Shown piece by piece: positions 43,654-56,018 of a stretch of DNA of 64,000 nucleotides (position 1 is the stretch's first letter; each line of letters opens with the position of its first letter). The notes beneath the pieces are model-generated. The model had not been told where the DNA came from. It saw nothing but the letters and a program-made list of their open reading frames with translations, and ran no database searches. Made by a program: the position numbers and the translations under genes. Source of the stretch: Phoronis australis (taxonomy: Eukaryota > Phoronida > Phoronidae); assembly GCA_002633005.1 (NCBI GenBank), contig NMRA01000054.1:1075564-1139563 (forward strand), read 5' to 3'.

Positions 43654-44353
43654 GCAGTCAGCCATTTTGGTAGAGTGCAGCGCTCTGGTCAGGCGTCTGG
43701 CATCTCGGTGTCTGACTTCTTCATGACTTGGGCTGGTTGTCCAGGCATTCTGTTTTGTTTTGTGTAAAGGACATTTGCCATCAAGATGAAGTTTAACCAA
43801 GAGATGTGTTTACGGTGTTGGAGAGGCAATATCTCGTACGTTTTTGCTAGTTTGTATTTCTATTTGTATTGAATGACTGCTTTAAGACAAAGTAATCCCT
43901 ATACGATTTCTTAGTCAGAATCTCTGAACTTTTTTCCATTATGAAATTGTGATTTATTTATGGTTAGTCTTCACTTATTTCACTCAAAATAATTGCCAGA
44001 ATTGTCATTTTCCAGTTTTCAGATGCTGATTACTTAACTGCAAATATTAGAAAAGTTACCAAAATATTTGTTTTGTGACTTCTACGCAGTCCAAACCGTG
44101 CTAAAAATAGACTGAAGTTTTCTTTGTCTTCATTTTTATGTAGAAATTTGATAAAGTAGTATTTCATTTGTCTGCCATATTTTGTACTGAATAAGTGAAG
44201 AGTCACCATATTGTCTACTAACCCAAGAGTGATATGTGTGCTTTGATTTTTCCTCAAATCATGATTGCAGTTACGATCTGTGTGTCATCTATCATTATTT
44301 ACGGTGTTGCCATTTAAAATGTTATTATATTAGAGGTTTGGTTATGTACAGAC

Positions 44354-44359
44354 AATAAA
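44354..44359 (+). terminator. Candidate polyadenylation signal
   Basis: AATAAA about 700 bases after the exon b stop, followed by a T/GT-rich stretch (tgttatttcttgtgctgg). It is the best placed signal for the long GRIN1 isoform. 3' end data would decide. Confidence 0.4.
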
Positions 44360-44523
44360 ATAAATGTTATTTCTTGTGCTGGTACATAGGTAATCAATGT
44401 ACACTGTTGCAATAGCAGACATTTAAGATAGAACTCTCTAGCACTGTAATTGCATGAAAGCATCTTTCACTTCCTCAAATCTCTATCTGCCTCATAAGCT
44501 TAGACGTTATTGGTATTCTTAGA

Positions 44524-44740
44524 GTAAAGTCTCACCAATTCATAAAATATGGTGGATAGGTAAAATTTTATTCCTTCTTGAATGATACACTGTACCAAAA
44601 TGCTTTGTTATATTCAAGTTCAGTACCCTAACTGTCATCAGACAGAGTTTAAACAATTCTGACTGCAGCAATGTTAGAAGCCCTTGAAAAATTAAAAAGT
44701 ACTATTTTGACAATTTTTGTTCAAAACTGGTTAGATTTTT
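44524..44740. mobile_element. Family A inverted-repeat element
   Basis: Left end gtaaagtctcaccaattcat, right end caaaactggttagattttt. Internal gcaatgttagaagcccttga as in other copies. Confidence 0.6.
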
Positions 44741-46921
44741 TCATACTTGTAGCACTGGTAGTGGCAGCAGTTGCATTATTTTAAACAATTCTCAAAAGTT
44801 GGGGAGACACGAAATGTACCTTTTGGTCTAAATGTACATATGGAATCATGCTTGAAGCATGCTGTGAGAAAATGTTTTTGAAACCCATAGCACTTTTAAA
44901 TGTATTGCACTAGCATCGCCTTTTGGGGTTTCAGTTGGCTTTGTGGAAATATTGAGGTTGTTGTTAATTTTGTAATTTGTATCTAACCCACATTTCTATG
45001 CATTTAGTCCTTTTTATATTATTGAAAATGTGGGTGTGTGAAGGGTAACATTTCAATACAAGACGAACCTGACATTGTCATGGTTGTCTCTTTAAAGTAG
45101 TACACTGCGCTGTGGGTTACAAGTTTTATTGTTGTTGATTCTCTCACTTGAAGAAAAACGGAGATTTATCTTAATTGCTGGCTTTAAATTTAATGGAAGC
45201 ATTTTTAACAGGTTCTCTTCCAACTTGAGTATTGGAAACTTGGATGGACTTTCGCCTAATATAATGCTCTCCACAGGTTTGTTGATAAGCACTCTGTTAC
45301 CATGGCTACTTTGAATAATACTCACCTGTGTTTGATCATTAGATAAGCGAAGCATCGAAGCTGACTGAAGTCTTAGTAAATTCGTATTTCACACAATTTC
45401 GAGGTTTTTTGGTACGGAAAGTTGACGTTTATAGTGTTACAAGATGATTTGAGAATTTAAAGCTGTATTTCACCCTGCTGGTAAAAATTTAACAAAGCCT
45501 TTTACTCTAATTATATTCCTTATTGTGATAGAATTCTATTTTCATTACCAACAAAACATCAAAACCATTGAGGTAATACTTCAGAGTTTCTTAGGGTTGA
45601 CCCACAGGTTGGCTCAGTTGACAATAGTTTGTGTTTGGATGAGCTCGGTAATGTTTTTAAACCCCAAATCGACTGGGTTAGGAATGCAGCAATGGTAGCT
45701 GAACAGTTAAAATGTCACTTTAATATAACACCAGGAACTCCATGGCATAGTTGTTTTTTAAGTTTGCTGTGGAATTATAATTCCAGTTTGAAGTAAACAA
45801 TTTAGCTTTCCATCCGACCTAGCGTCCCACTTGAATCACTCATTAAGAAAGTATTGAAAGTCTCGTTTTGCTCCAATGTTTAAAAGCAAGACGGATTATT
45901 TGGTGTGCTTCTCTGCAGATTTAACTTAATTTAGTGGGTTTTAAGATTGTGCAATGTTACATGAATTTTAACATATGGTTATATGGTGCTTGTATTTCTC
46001 GTGTTCTTTGCCTTTTGAAAGATTTGTTTGGTTTAACATTTAACACTTTTCTTCAAACATGGGCATTATTATACATTAAATGCAATTTAATTGTACCCTG
46101 GAACTGCAGCTAGAGTGTAGATTCTAGTAACAGTTAAACTGTTGCCAGTTGTATATACAGTTGATGCCCAGTTATTGGCTGTGTAGTTGGTTCACCATGG
46201 TATACAACCGCAGCTGTCATATTTTAAGCCGTTTTGGATAGAAGTTGGATGCATCATTTCTATGTGCGGTGGGTGACCTTATTTTGTGACTTTATAAAAC
46301 ATTTAAAAGGGTTATTCGCGAGTTCAAACTGTTGTACATTTCACCCATACTGCAGACACCCACACTTAGGAGTCATCAGTCAGAGATCAAATAGAAAATT
46401 AAGTCAAAACATTTATTAAGTTTTGATCGAGTTATGTGAGGACGAAATGAACACTTTGAGATCATCAGTTACAGATCAAATAAAAAACAAGTTAACAAAA
46501 TTTACTATTCTACTGCTATGAGGACTGCAACTGTATGAAATTGTCACTGGTATTCCATTTTCACGAAAGACGTCGCTTTAGTCGGTTGGCTTGCGTAGTA
46601 AATGACTGGTATTCAGTATCCCATTCTTTATTTTAACTTGCTTTTGCAGATCTTCCTCTGAGTCGAGTCTAAACGTGAATGAGATTCCCTTCGTCATGTG
46701 TTCATGTTATAGTTTTCCATTTTAAAGCCACTATGAACGGTGTCCTGGGTTCCGTTCCAACAAAACTGACTTGGCTAAGACAAATCTTAAATTTTATTTA
46801 ATTTTAAAATAAAAGTTCAATTTATTTCAAAACCAATTCAAGAAAGAGATCTTAAATTGTGTTTGACATAAGTTTTGTCTTAATTTTGACTAACTTACCA
46901 AATTTCTTGTTTGTAATTCAG

Positions 46922-47122
46922 AAGCTCATTGATGTAAGCAACCCAGATTGGAATAGGCGAAATTTACTACCACTTGAGCGAAAATCAAATTTTAACACAT
47001 TAGAATCACGGACATGTTCACCTGACGCAAATGCCCGCACACACAGCAAAACTACCACACCAACGGTAATTATGAAAAAAGAGCGAACGTGCCCACGCCT
47101 ATTCGCAAAGGTGTGTAACTGA
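46922..47122 (+). CDS. GRIN1 candidate tail exon c (66 residues)
   Basis: A pyrimidine-rich acceptor (ttgtttgtaattcag) is followed by a phase-0 frame, KLIDVSNPDWNRRNLLPL, on through Ser/Thr- and Arg/Lys-rich sequence to TGA at 47120; a possible donor gtgtgt lies at 47111. Spliced to exon 16 it would give a 961-aa isoform. The evidence is only acceptor, phase and an open frame of moderate length, so it may be chance or part of another gene. Confidence 0.35.
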   Translation, partial: KLIDVSNPDWNRRNLLPLERKSNFNTLESRTCSPDANARTHSKTTTPTVIMKKERTCPRLFAKVCN

Positions 47123-47563
47123 GGTAGCCAACTTGCCTAAACAAATAGTCTGTGTTTTTTGGGTTAACTTTTAACAACTGCGTCTTGTTCCAAACGTACG
47201 CGAACTTGTTCTTTTCCCTTAATTAGTCCATTCGTCGATCAGCCGTCGCGTCGCGTGCCGTTCACGTTCGGATATTCGGGGTCAGTCGCATTGTTGCGCA
47301 ATAAGTGCGCTCTACCGCCTCCGAGGAGAACCTATCGAAATCGTTTTGCGTCGTAAATTATTAGAACAGCAGTTGTTTTTTGTTAAACATGGAACTGTGG
47401 AAAACGTAGACTTACTGATGTAATTCACTTAGTTGTACTCAGTGGAAATGAAGGCATATACAGAAAAGCTACATATCGAAGTAATATTTGCGTATCAGTC
47501 TTGGGATAAGGATGCTGCCCGAGTCTGAGCTTTGCCTTATGTATGTACCAGCTATGCGCATTA

Positions 47564-47863
47564 CTCAGTGGCGGATCTAGGATACCATGAGGGGGGCCCG
47601 ACATCCTGGGGGGAATTGGGCAAAGCGCGTTGGTATGTGCACGCAGGCGGCCCGGAAAGTGTGGGGTGTGGGGGCCGAGGATGTATACCTTGTGTTCAGG
47701 AAATCTATCGTCGTTGGACTAAGAACGCAACGTGTTTTCTCCCCGTCCGCTACCAGCTCCTGAACTCACTATTTCCTCACGCTTCACTTTGTTTTTGCTG
47801 GTTCATTTTGCTTGCGGCCACCAAGGGGGGGCCTGCCCCCCTCCCCCCTAAATCCGCTTATGA
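47564..47863. mobile_element. CAGTGGCGGATCTAGG repeat, copy 1
   Basis: Begins CAGTGGCGGATCTAGG and ends near CCCCCTAAATCCGCTTATGA, whose complement resembles the start. It matches copy 2 at 56.0 kb over most of its length (gaattgggcaaag, tgcacgcaggcggccc, actatttcctcacgcttcac). CAG ends are hAT-like, but I find no target duplication. Confidence 0.7.
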
Positions 47864-48254
47864 TACTATGTTCATAAAGTAAATTTTATCGGACAACTTT
47901 GTCTTTCCACAAGTAATGCACTGGACTGTTAAAGACCACCAGTGCCTCCAGTCTAAATATTTACTGCCTATTTTACGGTCTCTGGCTCATTTTACTTGTC
48001 ATGGAACAAAACTCCGTACGTTCAACTAAAAAACCCGAAAATTCGTATTATTTGTGAACAGTGAACAACGACTGTTTTGCTTCTTTGTTTACAAAAACAC
48101 ATCTCCATAACACTATTGTCCAAATGTCTAGGGTTTCATCAAATTCCTACCCCATGCATTTGAACATCAGATGTTTACAACAACCAATAAAGGTTGTACA
48201 GACAAATACAAAAATACAGTGATTGGCTACTACAGCTCACATCACGAATTTTTA

Positions 48255-48420
48255 TACGACCGGTTGGAAATTGGTCGACGACCAGCCGTCGACCGGTCGT
48301 CTAGCCGACCAACAGCCGACCAACAACGGTCGGCTAGGAGCCGTCTGCTGAGTCGCCTCTGTGGTCGGCACTTGGGTCTGCTAAGTGGTCGTCAAGCGTA
48401 GGCGACCAATTCGGATTAAG
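48255..48420. repeat. Cluster of GACCGG/GGTCGGC words
   Basis: Within 165 bases the words gaccggt, ggtcgac, agccgacca and cggtcggct recur in both orientations, giving several nested short hairpins. Origin unknown. Confidence 0.55.
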
Positions 48421-49394
48421 CATGTCCTTGGTCGGCAATTACCATTTTATGACTTCGCGGGTGAACTTTGGCCAAACAAACATTTAACTGTTCTTTGTTC
48501 GTTCACCAGTGGCGACTCCGGTCTTGACATCAGTTTATCAACTTTTGTTCAACTATTGAAAAGTGGTAAAATCGAATCAAGCTACAAATACAAAGTGCGT
48601 GGCATTACACCAACGCCAACTTTATGTTGAATTACTGACGGCGTGGTAAAATCAAACGTTAAGTAATATCACAGAAGCATAATTTCTGTCTCTTAGTATG
48701 AGACTTTTTATACAGTACATTATGCATAAAAACAAGCAAGAAATTTGAAATTTTACAGTAAAATTGCACAAAAATCAGAATACAACGCTGGCTGTTTTAC
48801 GACCTCAAGTGTTTTCATGCCGCGGAATGCTCAACAAGCACCACGCATTCGCGCTCATCTGTTATTGCTCTTGATCATCACTTCATTACGTAATTCGCTT
48901 TACCACAGATAATTATTGCTTATTTTTGTATTATTTCTTAATATGTTGGTACAGCAGTAGAACAAAAGTTTATTTTAAGAACAACATAAACTAGAAAGAT
49001 TCTTGTCACGGCGTGACAATAACGGACTCTGCGCGTGCGTATTGCTGGAATTATTATGGGAAGTTACTGACAGCAACCCATTTACCAATATGAAAAGAAA
49101 TTCTTCAAAATTATAGGAGAAATTACATATTAATTTTTTGATGACCTTTCCACTACTTGACCTCTTCCGGTGCATTATGAGCCCTGACGAGGGAGTAATT
49201 GTTAACTCGATTAAAAGTGTGGTTAATGCTAATAATCACAGATGTTTTACTTGAAGCACTTCAGAATACAATGCACCTAATGACCCCATGGATGCACCAA
49301 ATGACCTGAAAATTTAGAATTCAAACTCAATTGCACTTAGTAAACAGATACGTAATTCTGAAGTCTCTAGCTCAAAATTTTAGTTTGCACTCAA

Positions 49395-49407
49395 TGACCT
49401 TTGACCT
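49395..49407 (-). promoter_or_regulatory. Perfect DR1 motif, copy 1
   Basis: TGACCTTTGACCT; on the minus strand AGGTCA-A-AGGTCA, the consensus direct repeat bound by RXR/HNF4-type nuclear receptors. It lies within the tandem units of the 49-50 kb element. Whether it is functional is unknown. Confidence 0.45.
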
Positions 49408-49828
49408 ATTTTTTCTGATTGGTTAGGGCTATTGCAAAGTAAAGTAGGGTATTCAATTGGCATGTTGATTTACACCAGTGTGCTGAAATTGAAAAGAATT
49501 CCTTGAAAAACGTAAGACATATAACATTTTGAACGTTACATGACCTTTGCACTAATTGACTTTATCCGGTGCATTTTAAGCATCTTTAAGAGAATTATTG
49601 CAAAGCCCATGGAAAATGTGTTGAACGCTGAGAATCACTGTTGTCTAACGGTTGACACATCAAGAATAATTGCTGATTGAAAAGGTCAAATTTTCAGAAG
49701 AAAAATGCACATAATGACCCCATGTTTGCACTAAATGACCTGAAACTTTGGATTCGGATTTGATTTACCTGTGGCAATCAGACCTGTCAATTTGAAGTGT
49801 CTAGCTCAAAATTTTAGTTTGCACCTAA

Positions 49829-49841
49829 TGACCTTTGACCT
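49829..49841 (-). promoter_or_regulatory. Perfect DR1 motif, copy 2
   Basis: The same 13 bases at the corresponding place of the second tandem unit, about 434 bases further on, kept while the neighbourhood has diverged. Confidence 0.45.
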
Positions 49842-52582
49842 ATTTCACCTGATTGGATGACCCGATTACTTAGAAAAGTATTTTTTTAAAATTGTCATGC
49901 TGACTTATACCTGTGCACCGAATTTGAAAAAGATAGCTTCAAAACTGAAGGAGGGGTAGCATTTTAAAAATTATATGACCTTTGCACCAAACGACCTCTT
50001 CCGGTGCAACATGGAATATGATTACATAACCAATCAAAATTTATATACTTTCAAAAGTCATATGCTGAAGTTAAAGACCGTACCTGCACCCAGTTTGGAG
50101 TTATTAAGCCTCAAAGTTGGTCGGAAGAAGAATAAGAATAAGAATAAAATTGAAGAAAACCCAGGAACAACAGTACTCTGCGCTTACACGCGCAGAGTAA
50201 CAATGGATATAACATAGCGCAGTGATTAAGATCATGGGCGCATGGAAACGGAAGCATGTGATCGGTTATAATGTCATCCATGATCCATCATCATTCTGAA
50301 TTTTTTGTCACTTTCGGAGTAAAAAAATGTTTCGAAGCTAGAGCCTTCCTATTTACCCAGCTAGCTGTATGAAGACTATTGTCAAAATACAGCAAGGTGT
50401 TACTGTGTATTGAGCTGCGACAAACCTCGAAATTGCAAACAGCCCGAATAAATACGCTCGTCACCTCGTCGTGAAGCTTGAAGACCGGCTGGTGTACATG
50501 CAAAATCTGGAATTCAATTGACATTCACTTTGCCCGTTACAGCCGTTTAAACGAAAAAAAATATCCGACGTCATTTTCTTGCGTAATTCTCTGCATTGGT
50601 AACAAAGAAATGTATGTCGTCGTTTTGAAAGTAGTACATTTGTGACACGCGCCACTTCCAGAAATTTTTCGACATCTCCCATTAGATGATGACAACATCG
50701 CAGCAAAACCTGTTCTAAAATTCGGTTTACTGATATCCAAAAACATATAATGAAATGAAACCAATTTTGATCATTTGTTGTGACGTTTAGGCAACCTCGA
50801 GGGAGAACGTTTGATTGAAGAATCTGGGAAAAAAAGTGGCTAATAGGTGACGCAATATTTGATTGCGCCGAAAGTCGACGCAAAAGATCACACCACAATT
50901 TTAGCAGCAGAATAATAGTAGAAAAGCAGTTTTTTCAACGCCGGTAAATAATTTAGATTACTCAAGAAAGATTTTATTGGGTCAGTTTTTACCCACAACG
51001 GCGCAATTAAAAGTTGTATATTTAATTTAGTAAACAGCTTCGCACCAAGGCCGAGCCCTTTGGAGTAAGAACACAATACTTAGCGTTTTGCGTCTACTCT
51101 AAGGGGTAAAAGTTATACTTATTTACGTGTCATTACAAACTTCTCCTGTTGAGAGTTTCTTTCTCACAAAAGCGGTCTTCGAATGTAGAATCTGGAGTGT
51201 GGTATGTAGTGTTTGTCCTATCACTTTAGTTCACGTTCTTTCCGAAAATTATCTAAACGAATTTTAGTTTCAAAGCAGAGGGAGAATTGTGATCAGATAT
51301 AAATGTGAATGGCTTATTGTTCTCGTACGTGCTATTCACAGTTATAACATATATAATTCTACCGATATTACAATATACGTATGCCTAAGAACGTACGTGC
51401 TTCGAGTCAGTGACCCTGTAATCAGTATGCCGTAAACTTTGTTTACCTAAACTTTGAAGACGTGCTTTGTACTTGGTCTCGGTTTATTAATGAAGGTCCT
51501 GACAACAAACGACTCTGAAAGTTTTGAAAACGCAACTCTTTCTTTACGCAGATACGTTTTCTGCCCACGCGTACATTCGATGTAGCCCCGGCCTAACTCT
51601 AACTAAGTAAAGTTAGTGTCAGCCAGATCACACTAAAGCCCGGCGGCGGGCCACATTTCACGGCACAAACTACTGACATGTGTCATTGGTTCAAGTTTAA
51701 TCTTTATTAGAGCTCAAATCATGAAATATATAGAAAAGTGCAAATATGGTGATAGCCGAACGGGGGAGTTTTGAGGCCTGAATTCTGGACTCTGGGGTTC
51801 AGTGCCAATGCCTAGCTTTTTGTCAGTCACAAAAATGAAGAGTGGGCAAAAGTTAAGTACAACTGCTTCATAGTAAAAATCTGATCAAAAGAGATTGAAA
51901 GAATATTAAAAGAAGTGATCTTGTTATCTCTGATCAGTGTTAGTAATGATCCCAGCCAACGCGAGTATGATAGGGCTTTAGTCAACACGGTAGTTTCCTC
52001 GTACCCCGCAAAGTTTAATAGTTTATAACTTATTAGTTCATCGATTTTTAAAAATGAAAAACCATGCTTGGTTGTTCTTTTTCCAACTTAATACAGCCAT
52101 GGAGTTTAACGAAATTCGACGCCGGGCGCCGTGCGCCGCCCCTGCCACTCGACTATTTTGAGCCATTTTCTGTAGCCTGCGGACGAGATTCATGAAGTCG
52201 CATTTCCGGGTAATTTGATAAATCAACCTGGCACACTGCATGCTATATAGAAGCACCAAAAAACTGTTTTCCGGAGCGTGGAAAAGTTTGCGCACACGAA
52301 AAATGTTTTGTTTCACTAGCGCCGTAACGCCGCCGTGGGGACGTGACGCGAAAGATTTCAGTTTCCTTGCACGTAGAACTACGAAAGCGCAGTAGCCCAC
52401 AGAAATAAAATAAATTATTTATCTCGTTATCTCAACTTTTTATATTGTCATATCTGAGCTGTAAATTTCGAGTACCGGTAACACAGAGCATGAGCGGTTA
52501 ACGGCGGGAGATCTAACCACATGTCGACTGATTTTCGAAAAAACTCCGCCGTAACTCAGGGGACGCCAGACTACGGCACGGA

Positions 52583-53870
52583 GTCGCTCTCAAAATACCT
52601 TTATAAAACTATTTCTGTGATCTCATATCCTCGGACGACCACATCACTTCCCTCGTTCCATTTAGTTTCCAAAAGTCCTTTAACTCAGTTCATGGTTGCG
52701 TTTTTCTGATTGCGTGAACCGTTTAACCAATTTGCCCACGATAGCAATGCAATTAAAGGTGTGCTTCAACGAGTATACTTAAGAATTGTAACGCCGCATA
52801 TTTCGTCAACTCATCCGCACGTGCGCGCACGCAGACACATATACAATCGATTAAAAATTCAACTCAACGGCCAAGAATCCCCAGTTAAGAAAGTGTACAG
52901 GCGACATACTATCGAAAAGGTCTATGTGAAAAAATGACCTTGCGTATTTTCTCATGCCACTATAGGTGTACTAGGCTACGTTGCCCGCCTGATCGACCGA
53001 CTGGGTCGTGCTGCAGGGCATCAGTCACTCTCAAAAATACCTTTATAAAACTACACCACTTCCCTTGTTCCACTCAGTTTCCAAAATTCCTTAAACTGTT
53101 TATGGTTGCGTTTTTCTGATTGCGGGAACTGTTTAACCAGTCTGGACCCCAAGCTCGTTGCTTCCGTTGACTTGTTTTGCCGTCACTTTTCTTGCTCTCC
53201 ATCTATGACATCATTTTTTTCTGTAATCAGTTCTGTGAGGAAACCTTTTCCTCAGAAGGAAAGTGTTCTGACCTTTTCTACTCATTTTATTGATGACAGA
53301 GCCACCAGGAAAATGCGTCTGCACTCATTCTACCTACAACTGTGTGCTGTCACGGAAACCCACGTGATCACAGTTCCATTGAAGCACTTCAATAGTTTCT
53401 TTGTTGGGTTAACCCAGCTCGACACAGTGGGGTGCCTTAGATACCTTAAACCAGGTTTCATTGAACCCGCTCCCTGTAAACAACAGCTAAATGTAACGTT
53501 GAAATGCACCCACGACTGTAATGCAATTCCAGTAGCGTTTTTAATATCGTAAAATGGCCATTAAACGGCACAGAATATATTGAACCTATCCAAAGCAGGG
53601 CGTCGTCTTCTCTCTGAGAACAATGTCAGACAAATTAAATGAAAATCCGCAAAGGAACTCTTAAGATAGAGAAAGGCGTAACTCACTTTTTTGAGGAAAA
53701 AAATTAAATTTCCATTCGGAGGCACATCAGTGGTCCAGTTGTTTTCGAGTTGAAAATAGGACTACACACGCCAAATTGTGACCTTGCAACGATAGCACTG
53801 CAAAAGGTGTGCTTCCATGAGTATGTTTAGAATTACAAGAATATATCGCATATTACGTGAAACGCATTCG
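52583..53870. repeat. Interrupted direct duplication
   Basis: 52583-52740 (ctctcaaaatacctttataaaact ... gtttttctgattgcg) recurs at 53025-53145. The sequence following the first copy (acgatagcaatgcaattaaaggtgtgctt) recurs only at 53787, so copy 2 is split by about 640 bases of other sequence. Confidence 0.65.
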
Positions 53871-54105
53871 AATTGAGAAGGTAGCACCATCTCTTCAAAA
53901 CATAACTATTTGCAGAATTTCATGAAAATAAGCTAACGAAATCATGAGACTTACAAAAAATTAACATTAGGTGCCACAGCTATAGTCCGATATGTCATCT
54001 CTTGCCATTGGCGTTGCCGTTTCTCATGGGATGTATAATAAAACGGTTGGCTAATCTAGTGCTCTTCTAAAATGCTGATTATATAATTGTCCAAATGTCG
54101 TGCAA

Positions 54106-54249
54106 NNNNNNNNNNNNNNNNNNNNNNNNNNNNNNNNNNNNNNNNNNNNNNNNNNNNNNNNNNNNNNNNNNNNNNNNNNNNNNNNNNNNNNNNNNNNNNN
54201 NNNNNNNNNNNNNNNNNNNNNNNNNNNNNNNNNNNNNNNNNNNNNNNNN
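54106..54249. other. Assembly gap (144 N)
   Basis: An uninterrupted run of N. Frames drawn across it have no meaning. Confidence 1.
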
Positions 54250-55174
54250 AGATCGGGAGTGCCAATGTCTGAATGACAAAATCCTAGCTAATACTCTTCT
54301 CTGGTTCCCCTAACACAAAATCCTGAATCTGCCCCTGGATATACATATCATTAAAATCGGTTCAGTAATGGATATTTAGCAACTGAAAATTTATCCTCTT
54401 CTCAAGTGCTGCAGTAGTTCGATTTTTAAAAATATTCATGAATGCCCCCATTTGTTGAAACAGATATCAAAATAAAGAAGAAAGTTTAAATATTTCGCTG
54501 GCATACTTTTCATTTTCCAACACTTTTCATGCTAATATATATGAGCTTCTGAAAATCATGAAAATGGCAAAATTTCGCTCTTGCTGAATTTTGGATTGGT
54601 AAACCATGGCTTATGTATTGTAGACGTAGTGACGAATGAGAAACTACATTTAGGTCGAGCCAAAATTCATACAAAATCACAAAATTCAAACTAAATTTCA
54701 TCGTAAACGACTGAGAATTCAACTAGTGAAAAGAATTATCCATTTAGCTCAACCTTTTCATTGGGCCAAACGCCTCGATTCGTGTGTTGATCTGTGCACC
54801 AGCAAGCGGGCCGATCAACAACTTGTCAAGATAATTCCGACACGTTTTGTAGCAATGATCCGACTTGAATGGCTCGCATACGCGATTTAGTTTGCATTAA
54901 ACACAACAAAGTAATTTCAAAATCAAAAAATTTGCTTGACGTGCGCGAAATAAAAACCAAAGTTCACCTTCGTTACTACGCTTAGCCATGAGACCGGAAG
55001 TTTTGAATCCTGCTCACGTACTTTTGCGTTAGGCCACGAGACTTCACGGAGTCGCGAATCTCTTTACTAATATCTATGGTCACACGGTCACTGATCATAG
55101 CTACGCTGTGTTTACAAACGAGAGAGAGAGGACTTGCCTGGTATTATAAAACAAAAAAATGAAACAATCGAATT

Positions 55175-55278
55175 ATGTCAAGCAAAATTCTTAACCTTGA
55201 AGCAGAACTCACTCAAGTGACAAGTGAGTTGATCAATGAAACAGCAAAGGCTATCTGCAAAACGTATGAATCAGGAAG
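55175..55278 (+). CDS. Possible first exon of an unknown gene
   Basis: ATG at 55175 opens 34 codons plus two bases (MSSKILNLEAELTQVTSELI, then NETAKAICKTYESG), ending at a donor-like gtagga where the unspliced frame meets TAG. The peptide is hydrophilic with a helical heptad look, unlike surrounding frames. No downstream exon is found and the family is not recognised; it may be a transposon remnant. Confidence 0.25.
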
Positions 55279-56018
55279 GTAGGACTTGGAGGCTCAAATA
55301 TCACATTGCTAACCTTGAATTGACCTATCGCAAGTTCCGTCCCTATGCAAAAGTCACGTGATACCCGACAATCGAACGAGATGTAAGAGGCAAATACACT
55401 GTCGCTAAACGACGTTCCTGGTGGAATCGATGAGTGTTTTTGCACTATATGAAAACGCTTCGACAGAGACAAGAGGCGATGCTTTTCAGCAGAGAATCTT
55501 ACGTTCATGATATGGAAATTTTTAAAGGTGATGATGAAAAAATAAGTGCTCGAGGAGCCAGCGAAAATCCGACTGAAGGACCCCTCGGCCTCGGGGCCAC
55601 ATTCACCTGACAAGTGACAAGGCCACTGATACGATATGTTCATGTAAAGTTGGGTATGTACCTTAAAGTGGAATTATCTGTACGATTCCATAGATTTCAT
55701 GACCTTTAGAATAAAACCAGTGAAGATTCACCGATGTTTTTATTCTGTCGTCTGCTAAATTTCGCCAAATGAAAAGTAGGTCACAACTGGTGGGACTCCT
55801 GGAGTAAAGTAGGTCATAGATTACAGACAACACATGCACTAGTCTCTGACTAGGTCGACTCTATAGCACTGTTTACGCTTTTCTAATCTTGTAACGAAAT
55901 ATTTTGATTAAAAAAATTCAGGGTCATAGCTCAGGTACACACTCATCTCGTCCTAGGCAAGCAGTTAGCTCCGGTAGGTCTAGCGCTGTGTCTAAGTCAA
56001 ATCAATGTCTGGAATTCA

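Larger units (their letters stand above)
43654..46921 (+). other. 3' UTR of GRIN1 long isoform and following DNA
   Basis: 43654 to about 44370 is the likely 3' UTR of exon b. A partial family A copy lies at 44015-44215 and a fuller one at 44524-44740. The remaining 2 kb has no gene I can support. If tail exon c is used, all of this is intron. Confidence 0.55.
47123..49025. other. Intergenic DNA with repeats
   Basis: A CpG-richer patch lies at about 47220-47350. It is followed by the CAGTGGCGGAT repeat and a cluster of GGTCGGC/GACCGG words at 48255-48420. No gene is recognised. Confidence 0.6.
49026..50198. mobile_element. 1.17-kb inverted-repeat element with internal tandem units
   Basis: 12-bp perfect terminal inverted repeats ACTCTGCGCGTG (49026-49037; complement at 50187-50198); the right end also folds on itself (ACTCTGCGC ttacac GCGCAGAGT, 50175-50198). 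Inside are at least two diverged tandem units of about 420 bp, starting near 49140, 49555 and 49980 with tgacctttgcac...cttccggtgca. The unit is rich in TGACC words. No coding region. Confidence 0.7.
50199..56018. other. Intergenic DNA, no recognised gene
   Basis: The minus-strand frames of 120-145 codons at 50461-50898, 52038-52400 and 55251-55643 start at GTG or lack splice context, and match nothing I know. A direct duplication lies at 52.6-53.9 kb and a possible isolated exon at 55175-55278. A sequencing gap sits at 54106-54249. Confidence 0.6.

Noticed and set aside
50461..50898. 145-codon minus-strand frame
   Set aside because: No family resemblance, no splice or promoter context; length is compatible with chance in this region.
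52038..52400. 120-codon minus-strand frame in a CpG-richer patch
   Set aside because: Starts at GTG, and the sequence is not recognisable. I considered a zinc-binding THAP-type start but the cysteine pattern is absent.
54056..54313. Frames across the gap
   Set aside because: Most codons are N; no evidence of coding.
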